Origin: Bacillota bacterium
GTDB lineage: Bacteria > Bacillota > Dethiobacteria > DTU022
Length of the DNA: 64,000 bases
Assembly: GCA_029782095.1 (NCBI GenBank)
Contig: JAKOVL010000103.1
Coordinates: 1 to 64,000 of the forward strand
Direction: 5' to 3'
The notes under the pieces are model-generated. The model was not told where the DNA came from and did not search any database. It saw only the letters and a list, made by a program, of their open reading frames with translations. The position numbers and the translations under genes are program-made. Below, in pieces: positions 9,764 through 19,545 of this stretch; position 1 is the first letter of the stretch, and each line of letters opens with the position of its first letter.

Positions 9764-10069
9764 CTAGTGCTCCGTATCGTGACTTACACCCAAAACCAGC
9801 ATAATGGCCATAACGGCAGTAAAAAGAACGGTGGTTTCGAGAAGAGTGTCGTAACCACGGTAATCCAGGATAATGTTCGTCACCAGGTTGATTCCACCGC
9901 TTTCTTCCACGCCTTTATCAATATAGCGCCGCATTACTTCGTTATTGGTGGGGTTGTCCGGGTGTCCGTACGGAGGCATCTCTGCGACCGTTAAGAGCAG
10001 CATGTAAGAAATCATGCAAACCAGGATAACAATTAGTGTTGTAATTACTATTTTTTGTCTCCGGCTCAC
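9764..10069 (-). CDS. MbhE / MrpA C-terminal-like membrane subunit
   Basis: 101 aa with NIILDYRGYDTLLETTVLFTAVMAIMLVLG, the motif found at the MrpA C-terminus/MbhE. Confidence 0.75.
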   Translation of the reverse strand: MSRRQKIVITTLIVILVCMISYMLLLTVAEMPPYGHPDNPTNNEVMRRYIDKGVEESGGINLVTNIILDYRGYDTLLETTVLFTAVMAIMLVLGVSHDTEH

Positions 10070-10308
10070 TGCGGTCTCCTCCCTACCTTGGTGACGATAG
10101 TAACCATGATCACGGTCATGCCGACACCAACCGCCGCTTCAGTGATGGCGATGTCAGGGGCGTTGAGCTGCTGCCAAATCACGGCCATAACCATGCTAAA
10201 GGAACCGAAAACAATAACAACATAGAGCAAGTCTTCAAAAATAAAAATTGCAACTGCCGATACCAGGAGTGCCAGCAGCAACAAAACAACAAGGGGATCC
10301 ATACTCAA
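10066..10308 (-). CDS. DUF4040 / MbhD-like membrane subunit
   Basis: 80 aa; NAPDIAITEAAVGVGMTVIMV motif typical of MbhD/DUF4040. Overlaps the next gene by 4 bp. Confidence 0.8.
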   Translation of the reverse strand: MSMDPLVVLLLLALLVSAVAIFIFEDLLYVVIVFGSFSMVMAVIWQQLNAPDIAITEAAVGVGMTVIMVTIVTKVGRRPQ

Positions 10309-10682
10309 CCGCCACTCCTTTCTCTACGGCGCTCTTCTTCTTTAAAGGAGGAATAGGTGTTCAAAACAAAGCTTCCGTCCACCAGCTCCATGCCCCTTTC
10401 GTAGGCGGTCTTGGCCATAAGGTGCGAAACCACCGGGTTTATGGTGATAATAAGGGCGGCAATTAAAGCCAGTTTCACCACAGAACCAAAATCATTGATC
10501 ATCAATAGGCCCAGGCCTGCGAGCATGAGCCAGTTTCCGAGGGTATCACACTTGCCTACAGCATGCATCCGGTTATAGACATCGGGCAAGCGGATCAACC
10601 CTATGGCCCCGACTAGGAGAAAGAAAAAACCGCCTGAAATCAAGACCATTGCCGCGATCTCCCTGATCAGCTCCCAGTTCAT
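10305..10682 (-). CDS. mrpG: Monovalent cation/H+ antiporter subunit G
   Basis: 125 aa; GAIGLIRLPDVYNRMHAVGKCDTLG motif of MrpG/PhaG. Confidence 0.9.
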   Translation of the reverse strand: MNWELIREIAAMVLISGGFFFLLVGAIGLIRLPDVYNRMHAVGKCDTLGNWLMLAGLGLLMINDFGSVVKLALIAALIITINPVVSHLMAKTAYERGMELVDGSFVLNTYSSFKEEERRRERSGG

Positions 10683-10707
10683 CTTATCCGCCTTCCTTTC
10701 GTGCCGA

Positions 10708-10986
10708 TTAAATCAGCTTGCCCTCGCGCAAGAGTTTCAGGATGCAAAGGGTGCCGATAAAAGCGCCCAAAACATAGACCAGGGCTACGTCTATATAATG
10801 GGAACTTTTCTTAAAAAAAGAATAGATCAAAATTAACATAATGATTTCAGTGGTAATAATATTGGCGGCTATAATACGGTCAATGGCCGAGGGGCCGACC
10901 AGGGCCCGGTACATGGCCAGCAAGGCTACAATCACCAGGCCTATGACTATAACATTGAGAAATGTTTCAATCATTGGCGGTTTCAT
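10708..10986 (-). CDS. mrpF: Monovalent cation/H+ antiporter subunit F
   Basis: 92 aa; YRALVGPSAIDRIIAANIITTEIIMLI typical of MrpF. Confidence 0.9.
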   Translation of the reverse strand: MKPPMIETFLNVIVIGLVIVALLAMYRALVGPSAIDRIIAANIITTEIIMLILIYSFFKKSSHYIDVALVYVLGAFIGTLCILKLLREGKLI

Positions 10987-11485
10987 CCCCTTCTATTTTT
11001 TTCATCAGGTCGAGCATATACCAGTCCAGCACACCTACGCCGGCGTCGCGGGTTAAAGCGTGGACTATATGCAGATCACCGGAAATGTCCACAGTAATCG
11101 TACCCGGGGTCAAGGTGATGGAATTGGCGTATAAAACCCGGGAAAGGTCCTTTTTAAGCTCATTGCGCATGATCACCAGGCCGGGCGACAGGGGCAGCTT
11201 CGGATGAAGCACCACCGTAGCCACGTGGATGTTGGCCAGCACAACTTCCCAGGCCAGGCGAATAAAATAGTAAATCAATGAAAACAGCTGCTTTAAGGTA
11301 AACGCGGTGGGCCGCGGGTGTTCGCCGATGGTTATCTCCGCCCAGACATAAGTCAAAGCCACGCTGAAAACAAAACCGGTTAACAGCTCCTGCCAGTGCA
11401 AGTTATTGGTAAGCAGCACCCAAAAGCCCATTAATAAAACGAATATGAGCAGCGCTCCGGGATAGTCATACTTTTGATTAGCCAC
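10967..11485 (-). CDS. mrpE: Na+/H+ antiporter subunit E
   Basis: 172 aa; ANSITLTPGTITVDISGDLHIVHAL motif of MrpE. Overlaps mrpF by 20 bp. Confidence 0.9.
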   Translation of the reverse strand: MANQKYDYPGALLIFVLLMGFWVLLTNNLHWQELLTGFVFSVALTYVWAEITIGEHPRPTAFTLKQLFSLIYYFIRLAWEVVLANIHVATVVLHPKLPLSPGLVIMRNELKKDLSRVLYANSITLTPGTITVDISGDLHIVHALTRDAGVGVLDWYMLDLMKKIEGDETAND

Positions 11486-11502
11486 CCGCCTTCACCTCCG
11501 CT

Positions 11503-13044
11503 TTAAACTAAATAGAAGAGCACTATTTGATAAAGATATTCATATAAGAATTTTCCGGTAACACCGAGAGCAATGATCCCTAAGGCCGTGGCTGCAATGG
11601 GAATTTTCATTGATAAAGGAATCTGATCCCATTGCACGCCGGGCTTTTGTTCTTGAATATGGGTTGAAGCATGAAGCTCGCGTTCCCGTTCATCCACGGG
11701 ACCGCCGGGCGGGACAAAAAACATCTGCCAGAGGATGGGGAAATAATACATGGCATTAAGCAAGCCGCTGATGACAATGAGGACAATAAAAAGGGGATAA
11801 CCTGCTTCGATGCTGCCCCTGGCCAGCATGAACTTGGAGACAAAACCGCCGGTTATGGGAATGCCAACCATGGAAAAAGAGGCCACAACCATCGCAGCCG
11901 CCGTGAGCGGCATTTTTGAACCTAAACCGGCCAGCTGGTTGACCCTTTTTCTTCCTGTCTGGTAATAAATCGCACCGGCACAAAGGAAGAGACAGGTTTT
12001 CATCAACGCGTGCACGACCAGGTGCAGGAAGGCGGCGACAATGGCCAAGGGGGTTCCAAGGCCGATTCCCAGGTAGATATAGCCAACCTGCGCCACTGTG
12101 GAGTAAGCGAGACGGCGTTTTAAATCCAGCTGCACGAAAGCGAACAAAGAGCCTCCAATCATCGCTGCAGAAGCCAAAATTAAAACCAGGTAGCGAATGG
12201 AGCTTTCCTGGTAAAAAGCAGAGCCGAAGACCAGGAAAAAGATCTTAAACAGGGCCACAATATATACTTTTACCACCAGGCTGGAAAGAACGGCGCTGGA
12301 AGGCGTGGGTGCCGACGAGTGAGCGTCAGGCAGCCACAAATGCAGGGGGAAAAGGGCGGATTTAATGCCGAAGCCAACCACAAAAAAACTCATGGCCGCC
12401 CACACCAGGTAGGGGTAGCGGGCGGCATTCTCCGCCATAACCTTCCCGGCAAAGGCCAGGTTCAGATGGCCGGTGATCATATAGGTAAAACCGATGCCAA
12501 ACATCAGAAACCCTGAAGCGAGCGTAGCCAGAATGAGGTATTTGAGACCGGCCTCCAGTGCAAGTCTTTCCCCTTTGCTTACCACCAGGGCGACAGCGCT
12601 TATCCCCACCACTTCAATAAATACGTAAGTGTTGAAAAGGTCGCGTGTAACCACCAGCCCCAGCATGGCTGTCAGGCAAAGTATAAATTCTACATAAAAC
12701 CAGCCGCTGGCCTCAGGGTTCATTTCCTTGCGCAGGGAACCGTAGCTATAAAGGGAAATCAGAACAATTAGTCCGGTTATGAGAATGATCATTAACCCCG
12801 AAAGGGGCTCGATGGCAATCTCTATGCCCCAGGGAGGCTCCCAACCTCCAGCGTAGTGATGCCAGGGTCCGTTCCGCAGCGCGTGGATAAATAGATAGCT
12901 GGCAATAGAAAAGAGAGCCACGCTGATGGCGATGGAATAAGGCGCGCTAAAATCTCTTTTCCAGCGGGCCACAATGGGCAGGGTGAAGGCGGGAATTAAT
13001 CCGGCCAGGATCAACATAAGCGGCAGCTTATCCCAGAGGAGCAA
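11503..13044 (-). CDS. mrpD: Monovalent cation/H+ antiporter subunit D
   Basis: 513 aa; PLHLWLPDAHSSAPTPSSAVLSSLVVKV; located between mrpC and mrpE. Confidence 0.9.
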   Translation of the reverse strand: MLLWDKLPLMLILAGLIPAFTLPIVARWKRDFSAPYSIAISVALFSIASYLFIHALRNGPWHHYAGGWEPPWGIEIAIEPLSGLMIILITGLIVLISLYSYGSLRKEMNPEASGWFYVEFILCLTAMLGLVVTRDLFNTYVFIEVVGISAVALVVSKGERLALEAGLKYLILATLASGFLMFGIGFTYMITGHLNLAFAGKVMAENAARYPYLVWAAMSFFVVGFGIKSALFPLHLWLPDAHSSAPTPSSAVLSSLVVKVYIVALFKIFFLVFGSAFYQESSIRYLVLILASAAMIGGSLFAFVQLDLKRRLAYSTVAQVGYIYLGIGLGTPLAIVAAFLHLVVHALMKTCLFLCAGAIYYQTGRKRVNQLAGLGSKMPLTAAAMVVASFSMVGIPITGGFVSKFMLARGSIEAGYPLFIVLIVISGLLNAMYYFPILWQMFFVPPGGPVDERERELHASTHIQEQKPGVQWDQIPLSMKIPIAATALGIIALGVTGKFLYEYLYQIVLFYLV

Positions 13045-13054
13045 CAGTGTTCAC

Positions 13055-13414
13055 CTACCTCATTTTCATAAAATTGGGTGCATTTATCGTTCCGTATAAA
13101 GCATAAAGCTTGACTATCAGGGCCAGCGCCAACGAGGTAAGGCTGAAACCGACGACAATCCCGGTCAGAATCAAGGCCGAAGGGAGAGGATTGATATACA
13201 CAACGTCCTGGGCTGCGGGGTCGATAATGGGCGCTTCGCCTCCGATGATATTGCCCATGGCGATAAAAAATAAAAAAACGGCGTTAGTCATGATATTCAA
13301 GCCGATTACCTTTTTAATTAAGTTGGGTTGAGTCAATACGATTAAAGTGCCCACAGCAAAAACAATTACAGCGATAAAATACGGATAGTTAACGGCCAAC
13401 ATCTGGAAATTCAT
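13055..13414 (-). CDS. mrpC: Cation:proton antiporter subunit C (NuoK-like)
   Basis: 119 aa; NLIKKVIGLNIMTNAVFLFFIAMG and DPLPQALILTGIVV-like motif (NPLPSALILTGIVVGFSLTSLALALIVKLY). Confidence 0.9.
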   Translation of the reverse strand: MNFQMLAVNYPYFIAVIVFAVGTLIVLTQPNLIKKVIGLNIMTNAVFLFFIAMGNIIGGEAPIIDPAAQDVVYINPLPSALILTGIVVGFSLTSLALALIVKLYALYGTINAPNFMKMR

Positions 13415-13417
13415 CGC

Positions 13418-13810
13418 TTAATCCTCCACGATCAAGTAAAAGATGCTTAAAATAGTACTGGCCACGCATAATCCGATCCCAAAATTGACGACAGAGATAA
13501 TGCCCACGCTGAACAGCTCCCCCGGGGCGCCCACCGGGCCATGTTCATGCGGTAAAATAAACTTAATTCCTTCCATAAGGCTGCCCAGGCCAATAAAGAT
13601 TATGGAAACATCCAGAGGCAAGTAGCGGAGCCGGCCGCGCCACTGCAGTCCATAAATTAAAAAATAGAGCAGCACGCCTAACCCGATAATCATCCCGCCG
13701 GCGAAGCCTCCGCCGGGCGAAAGGTGGCCGTGCATCACCACATAAAATCCATACATCAGGACAAACAGCAGGACATACCGGAATACTACTTTGGTTATAT
13801 AATCCTGCAC
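13418..13810 (-). CDS. mrpB: Cation antiporter subunit B (MnhB/MrpB domain)
   Basis: FRYVLLFVLMYGFYVVMHGHLSPGGGFAGGMIIG motif. Start placed at GTG 13810, downstream of GAGGAGG; the track ORF extends to 13831. Confidence 0.88.
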   Translation of the reverse strand: MQDYITKVVFRYVLLFVLMYGFYVVMHGHLSPGGGFAGGMIIGLGVLLYFLIYGLQWRGRLRYLPLDVSIIFIGLGSLMEGIKFILPHEHGPVGAPGELFSVGIISVVNFGIGLCVASTILSIFYLIVED

Positions 13811-13976
13811 AGCCCATACCTCCTCAGGCACGCATGCTATTTGCGTAATCTTTCACAATCATGTTAGCACTCTCTTGGCCAGCCAGAATTTTTACCTCAC
13901 CACCAAAAGGTTCGCCTTATTTGGGATTTTTCCTGCTACTCTAATAAAGTTTGAAGGGGTGGAAAATTCCATTAAA

Positions 13977-14753
13977 TCAGTCGCTCAAGCAGTTGCGCCG
14001 GGCGATGATGCGAAGCCCTTCCAAGGTTAATACAGTATTAACCTGGTCGATGGTTTCCGATTCGGAGGCAATAAGGGGGGCCAGTCCTCCTGTTGCCACC
14101 ACCATTGGACCGCCGGGCAGCTCCCGTTTCATGCGCCGGACAACACCGTCCACCTGTCCGGCAAAACCGTAGACTATGCCTGACTGCATGCTGGAAACGG
14201 TATCTTTGCCAATGACCCGACACGGTTTAATCAGCTCTACCCGGGGAAGTTTGGCTGCTTTCTCAAAAAGCGCCTCCATGGAAATGCCTATTCCGGGAGC
14301 GATGGCTCCACCCAAATAGTCTCCTGCAGCGGATATGGCGCAAAATGTCGTTGCCGTGCCAAAATCGACAATAATGAGGGGGCCGCCGTAGAGACTATAG
14401 CCGGCAACCGCGTTTACAATGCGGTCCGCGCCAACTTCACGCGGATTATCATACAAAATGTTTATTCCCGTTTCTATCCCTAATCTCACAATCAGCGGAT
14501 TAACCGAGAAGTATTTTTTAGCCATGCGTTCCAATGAGTCCATCAATGGGGGAACAACGGAAGAAATAACTACGGCAGAGATATCGGCCGGGCTGATGCT
14601 GCTATGCGCCAACAAATTTTTCAGCATCATCCCCAATTCATCTTCTGTACTATCGCGTCGGGTGGCGATGCGCCAGCAGACTTTGATCTCGTCATTACGG
14701 TCAAAAACACCAATCATGATATTGGTATTGCCCACATCAATTGCCAGAAGCAA
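13977..14753 (-). CDS. coaX: Type III pantothenate kinase
   Basis: 258 aa; MLLAIDVGNTNIMIGVF, GADRIVNAVAGYSLYGGPLIIVDFGTATTF motifs. Confidence 0.95.
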   Translation of the reverse strand: MLLAIDVGNTNIMIGVFDRNDEIKVCWRIATRRDSTEDELGMMLKNLLAHSSISPADISAVVISSVVPPLMDSLERMAKKYFSVNPLIVRLGIETGINILYDNPREVGADRIVNAVAGYSLYGGPLIIVDFGTATTFCAISAAGDYLGGAIAPGIGISMEALFEKAAKLPRVELIKPCRVIGKDTVSSMQSGIVYGFAGQVDGVVRRMKRELPGGPMVVATGGLAPLIASESETIDQVNTVLTLEGLRIIARRNCLSD

Positions 14754-14914
14754 TTTTGATCACTCCTTTTTTAAATTAAAATATCAAAAGATGCCTCCTT
14801 TGAAAAGGACGACATTTGCCTTGATCCATCACTTATTGCAGGAAACAGGATTACATCGTCGAAATGTACCTATAAATTTGCACTGCAAGCCAGGCGGAGG
14901 AGGCGTAAACGACA

Positions 14915-16225
14915 TTGCTAAAAAAATTGTCAGGAATGAATTATTTTGTCGCCCTGATCATTCTTTTAGGAATTATTTTTGTTCTGGGCTTGATGGCTTT
15001 TATTCTGGTTGCCTCTTTCCCTGGAGCGCTCGGCACCGCACCGCCGCAGTATGAAATAAAAGAGGTCTATGACTTTGAACCCTGGTCCTTTGAAATTAAT
15101 AGCCTCACAGCGTCATTCCCGGAAGGCGGTATGATCATCCCCATCTTTCGGGAAGATAAACAGGTAGCGGCTCTCTTCATTGGCCCGGGTGAATATGCTG
15201 ACCGGGAAGACGCCCTTCCTACAGAAGAACCGCTGGGGTTATATTTAAATATAGATTTTGACACTTTTTCTAAATTAAGGGGCGACATTATCTTTATGCC
15301 CACAGAGGACGCTGCAGCCAGGGATGCAGCCCTTGATCTATACCAGCGCCTGCCGGATCTTCCGGTTCACTGGCATAACGGTATTCCCCTTGTATTTCAC
15401 CCCGGTGAAGGGGGACTATATTACTATTTTATTGATGCCGAGGGCGATGCTCTTCTGCCCCCGGTAATCGTTGAACCGGGTTACAAGCTCCACGGCACTC
15501 TGGCCCTATATGCTTTACTGATCGTGATGGCCTTGTTAATCATTTTGATCTTTTCCCTGGATTATCATCCTTCACGTTACTGGAAATTTATTCATTGCGC
15601 CAGGCCTCCCTGGCCGGCAGCCGCCGCGGCCGCAGGCGCTGCTGCCTTCGCGCTGATAAGTGAACTGCTCCCCGCCTTCACCGGCCTGCCGGAACCGATC
15701 ATGGCAGCAGGATACGCCGCCGCTGTAGCCATTTTGATTGTCCTTGCGCGGCTGAAGCACATAGACTTTTTAGATTTTGGTATACGCCCGGATACGTATA
15801 AGCATGGCTACCTGATAGTCCTGGCGGTTGCAGTACTGTACCTGGTGATGACCAGAAGAATACCCGGCACAGTGACCTTAAACGGTATCACAACCTTGGT
15901 TGATTTCCTACTTTTATTTTTCCTGGTGGCCCTGGCCCGGGAATTAATTTGGCGCGGCTATATTCAAACCGTTCTAGGACGGATCCTGGGTCCCACCCCG
16001 GGCATTATCATTACCGCTATTCTGGCGGGGCTGGTTCATTATATTGTTTTAGCCGTGACCGCTCCGTGGATGTCGGCATACCCCTACACAGCGGTGGAAA
16101 CATTTATTCTTGTGCCCGGCACGGCTTTGGTGCTGGGATTGGTTTACCTGCGAACCGAGAATATTTTCAGCAGCACCCTGCTGCATAGCCTGATTCTTTT
16201 TTTGCCACGCATTATGGCTTGTTGA
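14915..16225 (+). CDS. CPBP family intramembrane metalloprotease-like membrane protein
   Basis: 436 aa; C-terminal RELIWRGYIQTVLGRILG...GLVHY...LLHSLILFLP arrangement of the CPBP/Abi family. Confidence 0.7.
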   Translation: MLKKLSGMNYFVALIILLGIIFVLGLMAFILVASFPGALGTAPPQYEIKEVYDFEPWSFEINSLTASFPEGGMIIPIFREDKQVAALFIGPGEYADREDALPTEEPLGLYLNIDFDTFSKLRGDIIFMPTEDAAARDAALDLYQRLPDLPVHWHNGIPLVFHPGEGGLYYYFIDAEGDALLPPVIVEPGYKLHGTLALYALLIVMALLIILIFSLDYHPSRYWKFIHCARPPWPAAAAAAGAAAFALISELLPAFTGLPEPIMAAGYAAAVAILIVLARLKHIDFLDFGIRPDTYKHGYLIVLAVAVLYLVMTRRIPGTVTLNGITTLVDFLLLFFLVALARELIWRGYIQTVLGRILGPTPGIIITAILAGLVHYIVLAVTAPWMSAYPYTAVETFILVPGTALVLGLVYLRTENIFSSTLLHSLILFLPRIMAC

Positions 16226-16242
16226 AAGCGAGGCTGGTCTAA

Positions 16243-16809
16243 ATGGTGGATAAGGAAAAAATTTGCCGCGCTGTGGAAATGATCCTGGAGGCTATCGGGG
16301 AAAACCTGAACCGGGAAGGCCTGCGGGACACGCCCCGCCGGGTCGCCAATATGTATGCCGAAGTGTTTAAGGGAATTGACCAGGATCCAAAAGACCACTT
16401 AAAAACATGCTTTGTGGAAGACGGGCATGACGAAATGGTGCTGGTGAAAGACATTGCCTTTTATTCCATGTGCGAACATCACCTGCTGCCTTTCTACGGC
16501 AAAGCTCATATCGCTTATATTCCTGCGGGCGGTCGCATCGTCGGCCTGAGCAAACTGGTGCGGGTGATCGATATAGTGGCCCGGCGCCCACAGCTGCAAG
16601 AGCGTTTAACCAGTACTGTGGCCGATGTGATCACAGAAGAGCTGCGGCCCAAAGGCGTTGTTGTCGTCGTGGAGGCGGAGCATCTATGCATGAGCATTCG
16701 CGGCGTCAATAAACCGGGCGCCGTTACCGTTACCTCCGCCGTGCGGGGACTTTTTCGCTACAACCCCAGCTCCAGGGAAGAAGCTTTAAGCCTGATTAAG
16801 GGGAAGTAG
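16243..16809 (+). CDS. folE: GTP cyclohydrolase I
   Basis: 188 aa; [62 protein letters not shown]. Confidence 0.97.
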   Translation: MVDKEKICRAVEMILEAIGENLNREGLRDTPRRVANMYAEVFKGIDQDPKDHLKTCFVEDGHDEMVLVKDIAFYSMCEHHLLPFYGKAHIAYIPAGGRIVGLSKLVRVIDIVARRPQLQERLTSTVADVITEELRPKGVVVVVEAEHLCMSIRGVNKPGAVTVTSAVRGLFRYNPSSREEALSLIKGK

Positions 16810-16825
16810 AAGCTGCAGGAGAAAC

Positions 16826-17320
16826 ATGAAACGGATCAACCAAATTTTAAAAAATGAGCAATACTGTTTATATCTCTTAAAAAATAAAGCCCTGGAAGAA
16901 TACCGCCATTTCTGCCGCCACGACTTTGATCATATGCTGACCGTGTCCCGCCTGACCTATTTGCTTCTGCTTGAAAAGGGCCCCACAGCCATATCCAAAG
17001 AGATGGCCTATGCCGCCGGGCTGCTTCATGATATCGGGCGCTGGAAAGAGTACCAGGACGGCACAGACCATGCCGCTTACAGCGCCTGCCTGGCCGACCC
17101 AATCCTGACACAGGCTGGATTTACCGCAGATGAGAAAGAGATCATTTTAAAAGCAATCTCGCAACACCGCCATAAAGAGCAGGATCATGGACATCGTTCT
17201 CCCCTGAGCGAAGCGCTGCACCGCGCCGACAGTCTTTCCCGGCTCTGCTTCCAGTGCAGCGCTGCCGGGGCATGCAAATCGGTTAAGACCCGGCCCCATC
17301 GGCAGGGGTTGCAATACTGA
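16826..17320 (+). CDS. HD domain-containing protein
   Basis: 164 aa; AAGLLHDIGRWKEY HD motif. Between folE and folP. Confidence 0.8.
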   Translation: MKRINQILKNEQYCLYLLKNKALEEYRHFCRHDFDHMLTVSRLTYLLLLEKGPTAISKEMAYAAGLLHDIGRWKEYQDGTDHAAYSACLADPILTQAGFTADEKEIILKAISQHRHKEQDHGHRSPLSEALHRADSLSRLCFQCSAAGACKSVKTRPHRQGLQY

Positions 17321-17336
17321 AAGGAAGAAAAATTTT

Positions 17337-18515
17337 ATGGAGACCTGTTTATACCAGATTTTCGACCCGGAACAGGAGCTCAAAGAGCTGGGCTGTGACA
17401 ATATGGGTATAGCCTTAATGGCTCCCAAAGCCCGCTTTTACACCCTAAAAATACGCGGCGTCGATTTGCGGAGCGCCATGCTGATCAAGCAGGAAGCCCT
17501 TTCGCAGGGTGCTGAAGCATCCCTCCCCCATGAAACGATGACCCTTCAACTTAAACAATTTGACCTGTTGTTGATGGGCACCGAAAGTCAGCTGGAAAAG
17601 TTGTGTTCAAAACTAAAGCTTCAACAAGGCGAGCTGGCCCGGCTGGGCGAAGATATCCTGGATAACCTGCACCACGCCAGGCGGCGGTACCAGGATTTGC
17701 AGCTGGGCCGCTATCGCCTGCCCCTGGGTAAGCGCACCCTCATCATGGCTATACTCAATCTTACGCCCGATTCGTTTTCAGATGGTGGCAAGTACAACCA
17801 GCTAGATGCGGCCCGGGCCCGGGCCCGCCAGATGGTGGACGAAGGCGCCGATATTATTGACCTTGGGGGAGAATCCACCCGGCCCGGATATGAACCGGTA
17901 AGCGCCGAAGAAGAGATCCGGCGCGTATTGCCGGTTATAGAAGCTTTGAAAAAAGATCCGGCGATTAATGTGCCGCTCTCCATTGACACTTATAAAGGAG
18001 AGACCGCCCGTGCAGCCCTTGAAGCAGGAGTAGATATGGTCAATGATATCTGGGGCTTAAAAGCAGACCCGGAGATGGCAGGCGTGGTGGCGCAGTACGG
18101 GGCCGCCATCTGCCTGATGCATAATCGAAAATCAACCGATTACCGCGACCTGGTACCGGATATTATCGCCGAGCTAAGAGAATCCCTGGCCCTGGCGCGC
18201 CAGGCAGGCATCGCAGACGAGCGGATCATTATTGATCCGGGAATCGGCTTCGGCAAAGATGTCCAGCAAAACCTCGAGGTTATGCGGCGACTGCGCGATT
18301 TCCGCTGTCTCGGCTACCCTCTTTTACTGGGAACTTCTCGAAAATCAATGATCGGTAAAACCCTGAATTTACCCGTAGATGATCGCCTGGAAGGGACTGC
18401 GGCTACTGTAGCTTACGGCATCAGTGCCGGGGCCGAGATTGTCAGGGTTCATGATGTTAAGGAAATGAAGCGGGTAGCCCAGATGACCGACGCCATGATC
18501 CGGAGGTGCCATTAA
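17337..18515 (+). CDS. folP: Dihydropteroate synthase with ~130-aa N-terminal extension
   Basis: 392 aa; MAILNLTPDSFSDGG, DLGGESTRPG motifs starting around residue 135. Confidence 0.95.
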   Translation: METCLYQIFDPEQELKELGCDNMGIALMAPKARFYTLKIRGVDLRSAMLIKQEALSQGAEASLPHETMTLQLKQFDLLLMGTESQLEKLCSKLKLQQGELARLGEDILDNLHHARRRYQDLQLGRYRLPLGKRTLIMAILNLTPDSFSDGGKYNQLDAARARARQMVDEGADIIDLGGESTRPGYEPVSAEEEIRRVLPVIEALKKDPAINVPLSIDTYKGETARAALEAGVDMVNDIWGLKADPEMAGVVAQYGAAICLMHNRKSTDYRDLVPDIIAELRESLALARQAGIADERIIIDPGIGFGKDVQQNLEVMRRLRDFRCLGYPLLLGTSRKSMIGKTLNLPVDDRLEGTAATVAYGISAGAEIVRVHDVKEMKRVAQMTDAMIRRCH

Positions 18516-18875
18516 TTGAAAACCCGGATCAAGATCAACGATATCGTCTGCTATGGCTACCACGGGGTTCTGCCGGAAGAGCAGCACTTGGGCCAGGCAT
18601 TTAGAGTAAATCTTGAGCTTGGCCTCGATTTGCCTGCGGGAGTTGATGATCGCCTGGAGAATACCGTTGATTACCGCCTTGCCGTGGAGATGGTGCAACA
18701 GGTAATGACCGGGCCGCAGCGACTTTTACTGGAGACCCTGGCCGAAGAAATAGCCGACCTTGTCCTGCAGCTTCCCCGGGTCCAGGAAGCGACAGTGACC
18801 GTCAGCAAACCCAACCCGCCCATACCTGGAGTCCAGGGCGGTGTATCTGTCGCCATAACCCGCAGCAGGGAGTGA
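18516..18875 (+). CDS. folB: Dihydroneopterin aldolase
   Basis: 119 aa; CYGYHGVLPEEQHLGQAFRVNLEL; adjacent to folP/folK. Confidence 0.95.
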   Translation: MKTRIKINDIVCYGYHGVLPEEQHLGQAFRVNLELGLDLPAGVDDRLENTVDYRLAVEMVQQVMTGPQRLLLETLAEEIADLVLQLPRVQEATVTVSKPNPPIPGVQGGVSVAITRSRE

Positions 18876-19375
18876 AAGTAATGGTCACGGCTTACATGGG
18901 CATGGGATCGAACTTAGGTGAGCGTCTCTCCCTGCTGCAGCGCTCCCTGGAGCTGCTGCAGCAGGAGTACCCAATCTCAATCAGCACTGTTTCACCCCTT
19001 TATGAAACTGAACCGGTGGGGGGGCCGCCCCAGGGCCTTTACTTGAACGCCTGCGCCGCCATAGAAACCGCCCTTCCGCCTGTACTGCTATTAAGGGCCA
19101 TGCAGGAGGTGGAAATAAAACTGGGCCGGGTGCGAACAAGGCGCTGGGGCCCGCGCACTCTGGACCTGGACCTGCTTCTCTATGACACCCTGATCATGCA
19201 TACGCCGACTTTGGTTTTGCCCCATCCCCGCATGACCGAGCGCCTGTTTGTCCTGTCGCCCCTATGCGATATCGCCCCCAACCTGGTCATCCCCGGCACC
19301 CGGAAAACAGTGAGCGAATTGAAGGCCTTGCTGGATCCAGCCGGGGTAAGGCTTTACAGGGAAAACTGGACATGA
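18872..19375 (+). CDS. folK: 2-amino-4-hydroxy-6-hydroxymethyldihydropteridine diphosphokinase
   Basis: 167 aa; YMGMGSNLGERLSLLQ, RWGPRTLDLDLLLYD, LPHPRMTERLFVLSPL. Confidence 0.96.
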   Translation: MKVMVTAYMGMGSNLGERLSLLQRSLELLQQEYPISISTVSPLYETEPVGGPPQGLYLNACAAIETALPPVLLLRAMQEVEIKLGRVRTRRWGPRTLDLDLLLYDTLIMHTPTLVLPHPRMTERLFVLSPLCDIAPNLVIPGTRKTVSELKALLDPAGVRLYRENWT

Positions 19376-19481
19376 AGCCTTACAAATTTCCGGCATCAGG
19401 CCGGTCCAGCGGAGCCGCCGCCTGGCTGCCTTGACGCTTGAAAACAGGTTTATTCACAGCTACGGGGCGGTTGATGAAGAA

Positions 19482-19516
19482 AGGAGCGGATGCACGCAGC
19501 ACCCGCTCCTTTTTTC
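19482..19516. terminator. Intrinsic terminator between the convergent folate operon and fhs
   Basis: GGAGCGGATGCACGCAGCACCCGCTCCTTTTTT hairpin with T-tract on + strand. Confidence 0.7.
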
Positions 19517-19545
19517 TCCTGGATCCCGCTAATTTTTGCCTTACC

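Noticed and set aside
6239-13810. Respiratory complex I (nuo) operon
   Set aside because: NuoL/M/N-like subunits occur with MrpB/C/E/F/G and MbhD/E-like genes, and there are no NuoA-F/H/I/J genes; Mrp/Mbh-type module fits better.
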